NCBI GenBank assembly: GCA_963969595.1
Contig: OZ018409.1
Coordinates: 2,110,501 to 2,174,500, forward strand
From: Neckera pumila
Taxonomy: Eukaryota > Streptophyta > Bryopsida > Hypnales > Neckeraceae
Direction: 5' to 3'
DNA length: 64,000 nucleotides
In this document: in pieces, positions 25,757 through 37,679 of the stretch
Position numbering within the stretch: position 1 is the stretch's first letter
How the letters are laid out: every line of letters begins with the position of its first letter
The notes under the pieces: generated by a model
Told to the model about the DNA's origin: nothing
What the model saw: the letters and a program-made list of their open reading frames with translations, nothing else
The model's database searches: none
Position numbers and translations under genes: made by a program

Positions 25757-26735
25757 TTGAGCTTCACATATACAAGAACAATCCAGGATCAACAGAATAT
25801 AGACATGCAGATCTCAACTCAGCTGCGCTATAGCAGCTCTACTCCTGCACTTCGTAGCGGTCCTTAGGGTTGTCCATTCTGACGTGACGTTGGATTTTTA
25901 CGTCGGAATTTGCATCAATGACGGTCCGAACGCGTCGGAATTGCGTCGAGATCAAAAAAAAAAAAAAAAAAAATTTTTTCCTGGACGGTCTATACGTCGA
26001 CGTGGACGGACCAGCTATCGACAGGGATGGACATACCGTCTAAAAAAAAATTATTTTTTTTGTATTTTTTTTGGGAGACGGACCGGCCATCGACAAGGAC
26101 GGATCAACCATCAACGGGACGGACGGACCATCCAAAAAAAAAAAAAAAAAATTCTTTTTTTTGGATATGGACGGACGCTGGGATTGGATCCTGACGTTTT
26201 GTCAAAGTCATGTCCGTCCAGACGTGACGTGACGATGACAACCCTGGCAGTCCTTGACACCTGTATCTGCACTCTCCGTGCATTAGAGGTGAAATATCAA
26301 TACCCTTCAGCAGAAGACCAACCCAGCAATTACTCTCACTTGCAACATGCTTGCAACAATTGAACAAGTGTTAGCCATTAAGTTTAGTCTATTTGAATCA
26401 AGTTAGCAAAGCTTAGAAAGACACACAGGGAATCCCTTGGATGCAAACATTCCAAATTATTTCCAATTCCAAACCAAACACTCTCTAATTAACAAATTAA
26501 ATGTTAAAGAAGTTATGTACAAATAACTGTCCTAATAGAGTCAAGTACATACAGAGTAATACTCCAGGCCCTCTAATCAATCTCACTACTATAGATCCGA
26601 AACTAACAACTAAGTCAAAGTTTGAATGTGTTACAAGTGTACTATACTACTCAACTATAGTCAGCAGTCGAGAAGAAAAAAAACTAAACAATCCAGAATG
26701 ACATTCTAGAGGTCAAAAGCGCAGCTGTTGCAATT
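25757..26735. repeat. Second copy of the 10418-10955 repeat, interrupted by a hAT-like MITE
   Basis: The left part (25757-25864) matches 10418-10490 around CTACTCCTGCACTTC. The right part (26247-26735) matches onwards through TGACACC, AACAAGTGTTAGCCATTA, AGACACACAGGGAAT and AGAATGACATTCTAGAGGTC. The 382 bp between are foreign. Same orientation as the first copy. Confidence 0.85.
25865..26246. mobile_element. 382-bp hAT-like non-autonomous element
   Basis: Ends are (T)AGGGTTGTCCATT and, read inwards from the right, CAGGGTTGTCATCGTCACG; both arms carry GACGTGACG. It is flanked by an 8-bp near-duplication, GCGGTCCT (25857-25864) and GCAGTCCT (26247-26254), one mismatch. The uninterrupted copy at about 10490 supplies the empty site. 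The interior is GACGGACC-type repeats separated by A/T runs, with no transposase. AGGGTTGTC ends plus 8-bp target duplication fit the hAT superfamily. Confidence 0.85.
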
Positions 26736-27356
26736 TTTGTTTGGGAAGGGGTCACTCTCGGCACTAAGTCCCCGTCAATTTCAAGAAAACACCGGACAGG
26801 GACTTGTACCCGCTATCCGCCCTCCAAATCCCCACATCCTGCCCGCCCGCTGCCCTCCCCCTTGCCCGTTGTCCACTTCATGCCCACTCCTCAACTATCC
26901 GCTGTCCTCCCTTTTCTCAGATCATCATGAAGTATCAGTGTGAAGAATATTTTGGAACGAATATACAAATAGAAGTTGTAATTTTGATTTCTAGACTCCA
27001 TCTTCAAGGTTGGATTTGCAAATGGTATTACCAAGATTTTTTCATAAATTTTGAAAGAAAACTTAATGAATTTCTTTTAGCTTCAAGGACAAAGAAAACA
27101 TTATCACTTTTTGAGTTACATTAGTTGGAATGGATTTGATATGAGGTTCTCTTGACATGGTCATTCATTGAAATTTTTGTGTTCTTCCAGTCGACGAACT
27201 TATTTTTGCAAATCCAATTTTGAACTAAAGTCAATGCAATTTTGGCGTGGTCAACTACTTGAGAAGGATACTAGGGTTTGTCTCCCTTTCTTCTTCCTTT
27301 CTAAAGAGAGAAAATGAAAGGATATAATTAGACAACGTCATTATTAGCAAAGTTCC
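26736..27356. other. Intergenic, nothing recognised
   Basis: A pyrimidine-rich stretch (about 26820-26920) with repeated CCCGC/TGCCC words, then ordinary AT-rich DNA. Open frames here reflect composition only. Confidence 0.4.
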
Positions 27357-28284
27357 TTAACCCCTAAAGCACCATTGTCCCTTCGGGGGACAAATGGGAT
27401 TTTGGGCAGGTACCTACGGGCTGAATTTTTGTTGTAATTTTCTGAAATTTTTTTGAGATCAAAAAATTGATAATCTTTGTGAAAATATAATTTTTTTTTC
27501 AATTGATGCCCGAGAAAAAAAGTTATGCCCAATTAAGCTCAAAACAGGGGAGAGCGGGCAACAAAAAAAATTTGCAAAAAAACTATTTAAAAATTTTTTT
27601 TTTTTTTCCTTACAGATTATATTTTTTTCTATTTGAGAAGCTTTGATTCATTTCATTTGGATTTGTTATGAGAAAGTTATAGACAATCTTGTTTTTCCGG
27701 CAATTAGAGCATCTTCTTGAAAAAAATAATTTCTAGGATTCATTTTGGAATGCAATTTTTGCAATTTAAAAAAAGAAAAGTTCCACATGGTTTAGTTTTT
27801 TTGCTAAAACAATCTCACCATTGGGATTAGTGCATTTTAATTCCATCTAAAAGATATTAATATTTTAGATTTTCCTTCTATCTTGTATCTACTTCTACTT
27901 AACAATTTTTTTAAGAATGAAAAGTAAGTTTTTTTGAGTTCATTTTTTTCCCCAGACTCTCAACTCAATTCTCTACTAGAAAGTTTAAAAGCTCAAAAAT
28001 CTATAGTGCAAAAAATTTAAGTTAAAAATTTTCAAAGTCAAAAAATCTAGTCCAGCAATGTGCTGAAAAGTTTGTTTTTTTCACTTCAAACGCAGATATC
28101 TTGCAATCTGTTTGGTCAAAAATTCTGAAATTTTTTCCACACATTCTCATACTAGTTAGGTATAAGATCCTATGGTTAAGTGTGCAAAAAAAACAATTTT
28201 TAATTTTTTTTACTCTCTGCTCTAGAAATGGCAATTTTGAGAGTTTTTTGGCAGAAAAAAAGGCCATGGTCCTTTAGGGGTTAA
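27357..28284. mobile_element. Complete 0.93-kb TTAA-flanked MITE, piggyBac-like
   Basis: Starts TTAACCCCTAAAGCACCATT and ends ATGGTCCTTTAGGGGTTAA, so inverted repeats of about 18 bp lie within TTAA target sites at both ends. A subterminal hairpin, TTGTCCCTTCGGGGGACAA, follows the left end, then GGGCAGGTACCTAC. The same layout recurs at 43689-44630, with partial copies at 5710, 30849 and about 42.7-43.6 kb. It is AT-rich without a transposase frame. Confidence 0.85.
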
Positions 28285-30729
28285 ATGCATGAACCATTAA
28301 CAACAATGTATGTTTCCATATAATGAGTTCTTTTTCCAGATGGTTTGTTGAATAGAAAATATGATAATCCACATGTATACAGATATATGGATAACTAAAT
28401 AAAATTGAGGGAGTGAAAAAATTGATAATTCTAGCATTAGTCTTGTCTACTTAAAATTTCATTCTTTAAATATAAGCGGACACTTTGGATGCAATTCATC
28501 ACAATGCACCTAATTTATACCACAAAGGATTTTAATAACTTTGAGTATAAGCGGACGCTTTGGATACAATTCATCACAATGCATCTAACTTATACCACAA
28601 AGAATAGAGAGAAATAGTCTAAAAAATAAAATGATGAACCAATATTCATAATGTGTAAGAGAATACTATAATGTAAAATCTATAATCATAGTTATGATTA
28701 TATCTATATTTAAATCAATAACTATAGTTATAGCTATAGTTATAACTACAATCAACTAACTAACTAACTATATATATATGAATTATATATAGACATAGAA
28801 TATAATTATATTTTCATAAATATGTGTTCCAAAATATTTGTAGAAAAATATACATATGTATATATATTGTAAAGACATGTATATAATGTGAAAGATAAAG
28901 CTTTTATTTTTATTTATTTTTAAAAATTTTGTATTTTTCAATCTCATTTTTTTTCATTTAACTTACTACTATAATTTCTTGTAAATATGAAACATTTTAT
29001 GTTCAATTATTTTATACATGTTTTCAATTAATTTTTTGAATACATGCATTAGATGACATTGAAGGGCATTGGAGGGTCATTTCAAGCTCGTTCCCAAATC
29101 TGGCCCGATTATGCAAATAGCCGATATGGGCTATCAGAATTTTTTTTTATTTACAAAAAAATTCTCCCAAATATTATTTTAAGCAAAAAAAATCTTTTTA
29201 TTTTTTTTCAAAAATGATATAGCACAGTCTCGGCCACACCAGCGAGCAATTATCCTGCATTCCCACAGTCTGGAAACGTATGATAACTTGTAGTCTCTCA
29301 GAAGCCTCAAATGTCATCTAATGATGGAAAACTACAACTAATAGGATGTTCAAGTTTTAGGATAAAAAGATGAAAAGGTAAGACTCGATCATTGGAAAGA
29401 TATAAATTCAAGCATCATGATTATAGAATTACTTAAATTTCTTAATCTAAAACTTTGAAGAAATTAACACTCCAACCTTGTCATGTAGACATATAGACCT
29501 ATTTTTTTTCTATCAAGGGATGGTTGCAAAATCCACCTAGGATTTGTTGTTATATGGAGAGTCTTATAGCCAATCATAGCATCCCAAATTGATCAATAAA
29601 CATTGCTTCAAGTTTGCAACCTAAAAGCATTGTTTACTAGAATAAGATTATTAACTCCAAGGCAAAGATGTGGAAAAGTTGTGAATTCAGAGATATAAGG
29701 ATTGAAAGAAATTTTAGAGCAGTAGAAGCTTAAGCTAAATAAAGCTAAATAAGATGTTTTAGATTTTAGTTCTGTATATTAGGAAATCATTCACTTTAAA
29801 GATCATATAATGGTTTACCTCTTTAGTGCTCAAATTCAATAACAAATATAATTTTTTAATAAATTGTATAGATGTATGTGAATCATGTATATGTATTTTA
29901 TTCTTTAGTTGAATTGTATGTTCTTGAATACAATGCATAGGGTTTTATTTTGAATTAAAAAAGATAACAAGACCATAAGAACTATGATAATCAGTATAAT
30001 CCTTATCATCATAATAAAAAAACAAAATAGTCATCTTATAAATAGGAATTAAAATTAGTGTTATACCTTATGATGTTAGAGAAAAAGTTAAATTTAGTAA
30101 AGCTCCCAAAAAAACAAAGCAAATAATTGAAGGTAGAGGTAGTTTAAGAGCACATGAATCAACTTATAAGTTATATATTATAAAAAATAAGGGATTTGGT
30201 TAGTGAATTTCATTCAATGTGAATTCATGAAATAGTGTAGGCCCTAATGGAAAAGGAGGATGAAGTGGGACATTATATTCTTTACATGTAAGTTCAATGT
30301 GCATACAATGATTAAAGTAGATTAGACCTATTATGTCAAAATCTAACTCCATCCCCTACTTGTAGCCCCAATTTCATCTAGGAAAACACCTAAACAAGTT
30401 TATGAAGAAGGTTCAAAATTATGCTTTTACAGACAAAATAAATGCATTAATTCCCAAACAAAGTCCTATGTCAATCCTTGATAGCAGTGAGTAATTAAGT
30501 GACATTAGGTATATAGAAGGGGAATTATGGATCAATAGTGAGATGTTAATGACTACAAGAAGTTTTGCAATTTTATGGGAGAGTACCTCAAAAATTCATA
30601 GGAATTATTAAATAAATTGAAAAATTATAATTCCATATGGTTTTGATTTGTGAAATATATTAGCCATACCACAAATGAATTCTTTTGTTCCTAGATACCA
30701 ATTAGAAAACAAATTAAATTTCCATGAAG
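28285..30729. other. AT-rich intergenic DNA
   Basis: Contains the 75-bp repeat listed separately, an AT-palindromic stretch around 28690-28790 (ACTATAGTTATAGCTATAGT) and long A/T tracts. No open frame with recognisable content. Confidence 0.45.
28471..28612. repeat. Direct repeat, 75-bp period
   Basis: TATAAGCGGACACTTTGGAT at 28471 recurs as TATAAGCGGACGCTTTGGAT at 28546; each is followed by CAATTCATCACAATGCA and TATACCACAAAG. Confidence 0.85.
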
Positions 30730-30849
30730 CTATTTATTTTTTCTGTCTTCCAAAAGAATTTCAAAAAATCTTGACAAAAATCCTGCCTGTAAGTACCTGC
30801 CTAAAATCCAATGGGTCTTTTGAAGGGACAATGGTCCTTCAAAGATTAA
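30730..30849. mobile_element. Fragment of the TTAA-flanked MITE family, one terminus
   Basis: Read on the reverse strand from the TTAA at 30846-30849 it gives CTTTGAAGGACCATTGTCCC, then the GGGTC/ATTGG and GGCAGGTACTTAC blocks of the left end of the 27357 element. The opposite end is not found. Confidence 0.7.
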
Positions 30850-32190
30850 ATTGAAATAAGGTTGGTGACCCATTTTTGTAAAAAGGCCTAATTTTAAGTT
30901 TAATATTTTGTGTCATAATAGACTCTCAAATTAAAAGGCATGGCCACTTTAGGATTTAAGAAGAAATATTAGATCAATAAATATTTTCATAGTGGAATCT
31001 CAATTTGAAAGGTATGGCCACTTTAGAAGTCAACAAGAAATATTACATTCATAGATAGTTGATATAAATCATTCAAATCACAAGTATTAAACATTAGTTA
31101 CTTTTATAAGGAATGAAGGTCATTAGTGTTGAAATGAAATTTGTAATAAAGTTCAAAGTATCATTGTTTAATACATATTTGGACCTTTAAGTTGCAATAG
31201 ATGGTCAATCAAATCATTTTTCAATGCAAAATACCTATTCATATGCTCAGCCTTAGCCACACTACAGATGAAATGCCAATTCAACCCTTTGGTACTTGTA
31301 AAATAGTATTTGTGTCAAACAAAACCTCTAGTTCTAAATCTCTCTCATCCTCAGTGATCATGTTGTGCATAATGACCATCTCTCTCATCTTGAATGATCA
31401 TGTTGTGCATTCTTATTTTAGTTCTCCAATACATATTAAAATATTTTATATTATTTGTGGAAAGAAGACAAATGTGTTTAAATCTATTGAGAATGCGTGT
31501 AAGAATAATTCATAGTAGAATCTACAAATTATATAGGATAGCAAACAAAATCTACAATCTTTGATTCATGCCGCATCTTAAATTTCTATTCAACATAATA
31601 TTGTCTTTATTTCTTTGTACATTTCTTTAAAAAGACACATATATGAAACGTTAACAATACAAATGGAGGTACAACCTAAACCCTACAAGAGCATGCATTC
31701 ATATACACAAGTGATTTTGTTTCCAAGAATACATAGGCATTTTTTAAAGTGAAAAGACAATCCTCCTCAATAACAAAGTGTATGGAGAAGTTAGCTTTGG
31801 AAGCCATGGACTATTAATTAATCATAATTGTTTTGCTTGAAAATGTATTCAGAATGTAATATGCAATGGATACTAAAGCATTCATGTATTTGATATTTTA
31901 AAATTCAACTCTACATATTGCCATATTTTTTGAATTAATTATGCAAGAAAAAAATTCAAATTTAGAAGCACACATTCAATAACATGTTTACTAAATGAAA
32001 CACCAACCATGAATTAGGCAAGTACATAAAATCAAAGATAGATATTGCATATGTGAATGATACAATGAGAAAGCATCATTATAAGAAGAACTTCATAATA
32101 GTAACAACATACTCTTTTCAATGCAAAGTACCTAATGCCATATTTAACTGCATTTGGACTATTCAAGTCCAAAATTTAAAATCTCCCGAT
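30850..32190. other. AT-rich intergenic DNA with short direct repeats
   Basis: Includes a duplication of about 74-bp spacing (AAAGGCATGGCCACTTTAG near 30937 and AAAGGTATGGCCACTTTAG near 31008). TGATCATGTTGTGCAT occurs twice within 31350-31415. No gene seen. Confidence 0.5.
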
Positions 32191-32630
32191 GCATGGTATT
32201 AGGGAATACACTGGGAGATTTCTGTACACAATTAAGTTTATTTTTGTGAAGGCGTTGCAAGGCTCCCGGAAGGTCCATTGAAGCACAACAACATGGATCT
32301 CAGGATATACATGAACTGCAAATGTAAAGTAGATAGCCTTCAAATGGCTGTGTGGTGTTTGGCAAGACATCGGGAGATATCTAGATACATTGAAGTTCAT
32401 TTTGTTGAGAGTGTTCACATGCCCCAAGAGGTCAAATAAAGCCCATGAACATGCATCTTAGGATATATATAAAATGTAAATACGGATCAATACATAGCCT
32501 GCAATGCATGGTGGTAGGCATTACATTGGGAGATATTTAGATACCTTCAAGTTCATTTTCCTAAGTGTGCTGTAGAACCTCCAAGAGGTCAATTGCACTC
32601 AAACTTGTATGTTAGGGACGATATAAACTC
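32191..32630. repeat. Diverged tandem repeat of about 156-160 bp, three units
   Basis: Units begin near 32191, 32347 and 32507. Each has a TGGT-rich start, a half-site of the 20-bp palindrome (CACTGGGAGATTTC, CATCGGGAGATATC, CATTGGGAGATATT), then AAGTT-ATTTT, an AAGAGGTC-like block and a GGATATA-like block. They mark the left border of the palindrome-rich region. Confidence 0.75.
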
Positions 32631-32968
32631 TGAATGATGCTCGAAGTTTGAATGCAAGTTCTGAAGGTGGCAAGTGAAGATGAATATTGAGAACAGTAAG
32701 TGGCAAGGAAAAAAGGATCTTGCAACACTGTAGTAATCCCACAGGAGATCGAGTACAAGGAAAGACAAAATAGCAAAGGAAACAGAGCATGGACATGTGC
32801 TACGATTACGACATGGGATTTGGAGGGTGCCCTTGAGGAATAAGAAGAACCGGACATTCTAGTATATTTTGATAAAATAAACCCATCCTACACACATCAA
32901 CTTCCACTACTAGTGCTAGTAACTTCCGTAAAAGACATAGAAAATCCTTTATTAAAGAAACGAACTGT

Positions 32969-33175
32969 GCCATTATGAAGCCGAACAAAAGAAATCATCA
33001 GGAAATCTTCCGACAATCCTGCCACGGTCACACTGAACAAAAGAAACCATTGGGAAATCTCCCGATAGCCCTGCTACGGTCACACTGAACAAAAGGAAGC
33101 ATTGGGAGATCTCCCGATAGCCCGGTCACGGTCACACTGAACAAAGAAAAGCATCGGGAGATCTCCCGGTAGTCG
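32969..33175. repeat. 52-bp tandem array, four units, each with the 20-bp palindrome
   Basis: Palindromes begin at 32996, 33048, 33100 and 33152, exactly 52 bp apart: CATCAGGAAATCTTCCGACA, CATTGGGAAATCTCCCGATA, CATTGGGAGATCTCCCGATA, CATCGGGAGATCTCCCGGTA. The spacer carries ACGGTCACACTGAACAAA. The array lies just beyond the 3' end of the DUF7869-like gene. Confidence 0.92.
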
Positions 33176-33200
33176 TGGTGGACCACGAGACGTTAATCAA

Positions 33201-36200
33201 TCAGGGGTCTGCCTCGTTCGCCCTATTCAAATTTGTCTGGGCAGCCTCTCTGCTTTTCTTTGGAATAGTACGTGATTTTGGGTTAATTTTCTTGGACCAA
33301 TTGGCATACAATGCACAAGATGCGTCCACCCAAGTGGGAGGCTTGTTCTCAACAACCCATTTTCCGTACCAACAATTCCGGTACATCAATTTCAAATTAC
33401 TTTCAGAATTATCTAGTCTCCAATACTGGAGCATGAACTTCCCATTGTTCTCATGCCCTTACTCTGTGCAGACGTCGGACAGTGTTCTTCCTTGCCAGAC
33501 AGCACATACTAAGGGGTCCTCAGGTCTGAGCAGAACCCATAAACCCGGTCGAGTATCAACCCAAGGATTAAAGCTTTTCCTTGGTGCCTCATTTGCGGGT
33601 CCGCAATAAGGTTCAAATTCCTCTTCTTCAGGAACCATGTCGACAGGGTTGATGGTCGGCCGCTGGCAAAAGGATTCCTGCAACCTCCAATCGTACTTTG
33701 GCCAAAAGCCTTCAACCAATTTCAAAAGACAGTCGGGAAGGGGCTCTTTGAGCTCACGCAACACACGTTTCCAGTAATCGACGTATGGCGCGAAGGCGGC
33801 CGCAAATCCCTTGCATTTGGACATTCCGTTTTGCTAGTACTCAATGTACTTCTCAAGTCCTAGAATAATCAAACCCTTGCTTAAGGTCGCTTTCCATGCC
33901 GTCTCCACTGCCTTCTCTTGATTTCCCGTGGCTTCCACAACTTTGCTACCCCACATAGGCTTGAAAGGAACATGCTTAGGGCAACCTCGAGGGAGTGTCG
34001 CACGACCCATGCGGTCCTTCTTCTACAGGCATCGAGAAGGTGTATCCAATGGTAGCCACTGTGAATCTACTGCAGACTTTTTGTACTTCATGACGGGGAT
34101 TCCATCACTATCCACGTAGAACCGGAAAAGGTGCATCTCTCCCAAACCAATTAGTTTAGTCATGCCACTGCATAGGTATCCCTTGACGAAGGACTTGAAA
34201 TCCGCCACCTCTTGGATGAATTCCGGCATGAATGACAATTCCTGGGACTCCATGAACGACTTCATGAGGTCCGCGACAACAAATGTATTCTTGCTCTTTA
34301 AAGCCTTCGACAGGTGGCTAAAATACGCATCAATATCTTCGTGAGTATGTCCGACTAGAAGGAAACCGACCTGAATTTCCTTGAAGACTCCTCGCACAGT
34401 AAGCAAAGACAAGAACGCAATGAGGTACTGGTTTTTGTTATCCTTGGCAGAGTTGTCAAGCTGAAGATAGAGCTTGTTAGGAAGGGGACTAGATCCATGC
34501 CAAACTTCCTGAGGAATCAATTTCAAGGCATTCATACACCGAGATTTTCCTTTGAGTAGCGCGTTGAACATTGCATTTGCAGGCGGATAGGGGAAGAGGT
34601 CGCCCGTCTCCCAAATTGGTGGACCTTCAAGTTGCATGAACAGTCTAGCGAGTGATGAAATGGTGAAGTTTGAGTCGCCCAGCCAGCAGGCTAGTGCATA
34701 ATGTGCATACGCACCATCGGCATGACCATGAGCCACCATTCCAGTTATACTCATGGGAAGCTGCCCCAAACCTTGTGTGGCCTTCTTCGTCACCCACATT
34801 CTTGGGAGAGCCGTCATCCTTGTGTCCATCTTGTCATGAATTATGCACAGTATCTCTTGAGGGTTCCTCCTGGATTCCTCACGCCACGAAGCATACAGAT
34901 GACGGCAGGATGCTTGATGATTAAGATGTTCAGTTTGCTGCTTCATGAATTCTACAAAGTCCGAGCTCCCTTTTGGTGATTTCAGGATGAACTGTTGCAG
35001 TTCGTCGCACTTCGTACACTTTGCAAAAGAGCTATCAACAGGCTTAATTGAGATGTTGTTGAAGTGCTCCTTCTTTATTCTACTAACAGCTGCTTCGCTG
35101 ACAGGAGGAAGGCCATACTCTACATTCAACTACAATTTCCGAAAAACAGAAGCATAAGCAACAAAGGCAGTAACACTATGAGATTTCAGAAACAAACATG
35201 AGCAAAGAGAACAACAACAATGAAAAGAATTGATTACAGGCAACAACATCGAGATATCTCCCGCAGAGTAGATGAATGCATTCAAGTCCTCCAACGAAAT
35301 TTATCGGGAGATATCCCAATGAGAGAACCATCCAAACGAAGTATCCATGGAGTACTTTCTCATGGAGATGTCTCGTAGAAAGAACAAACTAAGTGAAGGC
35401 CCTGTACAGAGGTTCAACGGGAGATTTCCCGTTGACATTCCAGTTCAACAAATCCATCAATGATCATAACCAAGAGAAGTGATCATAACCAAGAGAAGGA
35501 CGGGTTTATCAAACTACCTGATTAGCATCAGTATGAACGCGCTTCCAGTTGTTCCCAGCAGGCATGAACTTAAACGTGTCCACTCTCCCATTTCCAATGC
35601 ACCGCATTTGGTACAGCATCTAGTCAGCAGTGTTGTCGATGATTGCGTTCATTGTACCAGTGACCTGCACAATTTGAAGTCGAGGCCACTTAATCCCTTT
35701 GTTCCCGTGTGTGGAAGAAACAATGCCTTCCTTGTACTTGTCAATGTAATTGTGATAGGTCGACTTTGGGATTCCGTGAATAATGTACCACGCTGTGGCA
35801 CAAACGTTCACTTCTTCCAACGTAATGTACTTCCGTTTCCGTGTCCATTGTATAGTATGCAACTCTCCACCAATAGCGATTCCATACTCTTGACGCTCTT
35901 CAAATGATTTTGAGAAGTATCTCTGTCTGATCTTCAGCGATTTTTGACGGGGGAAAAGGTGGCAGCAATGACTGTCGCAGCAGTTCTGCGAGCTTATCTT
36001 CTGAATTTTGAAGTCCGTCGTCTTCCGCCTGAACACTGTCTCCTTTTCACTGAGGGAGGGTCGACGAACTATAAAGCGATAGGGCGCCTTCTGTCTTCCA
36101 CCCAAATAAGCCAAAGGATCTGGTACATCAGGGAAGGCGAAGAAGTGGTCGACTTTATCCTTCAAGCACCGACCACCAGTGAACCAACAACTCAAAACGG

Positions 36201-36840
36201 GCCACCGAGCATGGGTCATAATCGTGTCTGGATTATCCACGAAAACATCAAGGACTGTCATACCTACGTGGCCCTCACCAAGGGTAGAACTCTGGAAGTA
36301 ATCATCCGCCCTCCAGCAAGTAATTCGACCTGACAATTGAAGGACACCTAATGAATCCAGTTGATGCACCTCAAGGCCGATCCAGTCATCCTGACGAATG
36401 AATGGGCTTCCATCGACATGCGGATCTGCAATGACCTTCACCACGTCGGCTGCCCTCCACAGCACGGTCCTGTTTTGAATTTCCCCCAGCGTCTGTAGAC
36501 CTCTCTGGCAGGGAGAGACCCTGATATGTTGAGCTTTTGGGATGACCAATGAAGGCCTGACCAGAACGAATACCCACGGCTCGAAAGGAATCGGCACACC
36601 CAGCCATTCACCTTGAGGACGGGCCTCCATAGCACAACCCACTCCAATTTCGCCAAACTCCGGAAGGTAAAGCCTCACTACGTCACCATTGCTCAACGGA
36701 GCAGTCCATGCAGAAGATTCTTGAGAGTCAATGTCCCCGGCGGACTCGCCAACATATGGAGTGATGAAAACATGGAAAGAATCAGAGTACGAATCCATTG
36801 TCTCTGACGCACTGAATCCGGAAACCATATACCGGAACAA
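33201..36840 (-). pseudogene. DUF7869-like putative DDE-type transposase gene, two exons, four in-frame stops
   Basis: Exon 1 (36840-35518) ends at donor GTAGTT; exon 2 (35129-33201) follows acceptor TTGTAG; the intron (35130-35517) contains three copies of the 20-bp palindrome. Exon 1 has a Cys cluster (QNCCDSHCCHLFPRQK) and EVNVCATAWYIIHGIPKSTY. Exon 2 has CTKCDELQQFI, IIHDKMDTRM, LDNSAKDNKNQ and LLVGHTHEDIDAYFSHLSK. The last two are the signature I associate with DUF7869 proteins of repetitive elements. D102, D225 and E264 (numbered from the start of exon 2) could form a DDE triad; this is inference. One frame of about 1,080 codons is broken by TAG at 35620-35622, TAG at 34023-34025, TAG at 33834-33836 and TAA at 33459-33461, ending at TGA 33201. 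Similarity to known proteins continues past each stop in the same frame, so these are point nonsense changes. Confidence 0.72.
35247..35434. repeat. Three 20-bp palindromes in the intron of the DUF7869-like gene
   Basis: CATCGAGATATCTCCCGCAG at 35247, TATCGGGAGATATCCCAATG at 35302 and CAACGGGAGATTTCCCGTTG at 35415. Arms CANCGGGA and TCCCGNTG enclose a 4-bp centre. Confidence 0.9.
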
Positions 36841-37191
36841 CGTAATGAAGAGTGAACCTGGAGACGGAAATTTGAGAATATGAGTCCACCTTGTACTATT
36901 GATTGGACGTCGCTAGTCAAGCGAGATATGTTGATTTCTCCCTTGACTCGGCCATATGTGTGATTTGCGCTTTTGGCCGAGGTGGAGTGGGGTTGCACTA
37001 CTGCAGTACAAAAAGAAGAATGAATCAAAATACAAATGGAATATTGTCCTCCGGAATATGAAACTGGTGACCCAACGATCAAAGGCATTGGAAGGTCATA
37101 TTATGGAACAATATTATATATCGGATTGAGGCATCATTAGATATTATCTTGTACACTATTGAATGTTGACCAACTGAGAGGTCGTCATGGA

Positions 37192-37364
37192 AACAGCGGA
37201 ATATCTCTCGCTGAAAACAACAAGATACCTCCCGCTGCGAACAACGGGATATCTCCCGCTAAGAACAACGGGAGATATCCCGTTGGGAACAGCGGGATGT
37301 CTCCCCCTGAGAATAATTTAAGACTTCTATGAAGAAGTTCTTTGCAGCGGGATATTTCCCGATG
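37192..37364. repeat. 24-bp tandem array of the palindrome, five units plus one, upstream of the DUF7869-like gene
   Basis: Units start at 37192, 37216, 37240, 37264 and 37288, each AA followed by a 20-bp palindrome variant (for example CAACGGGATATCTCCCGCTA and CAACGGGAGATATCCCGTTG) and two more bases. A sixth, CAGCGGGATATTTCCCGATG, is at 37345. The array lies about 350 bp before the putative start of the - strand gene, a promoter-like position. No spacers of differing sequence exist, so it is not a CRISPR. Confidence 0.92.
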
Positions 37365-37679
37365 GTTTCAGCAAGAGATAGGAGATTATCAAATGTCGGA
37401 GCAGCACGGCTCCGGTATACAACGTCGACTACGTAGGAAAGCCAATACTCGTAGTCTACGGCCATATACACTACAAGAGGCTGAGGACTATACTATTACA
37501 CCTTACGATTTTGTTGCTTTCACCACTAACGCAGTGACCAGGACCGTTCTTCACTGAAGAAAATGACATTATAAACTGCCATTGCTAGTGGTATGCACAG
37601 CGCCGCTTACAACAGTGTGCCTACTGAAAACAAATGGTTGTGCGCACATTCTGTACTACTTCAATAATGCAGACACTAA

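Noticed and set aside
25884..26363. 159-codon + strand frame rich in Lys and Arg
   Set aside because: It runs through the hAT-like MITE and its poly-A tracts; translation is of repeat DNA.
32176..32427. 83-codon - strand frame
   Set aside because: Lies wholly in the diverged 156-160 bp tandem repeat; frame content repeats with the unit.
37192..37311. Regular short repeats resembling a CRISPR array
   Set aside because: Units are contiguous with no variable spacers, the core recurs singly elsewhere in introns, and the surroundings are eukaryotic with no cas genes.
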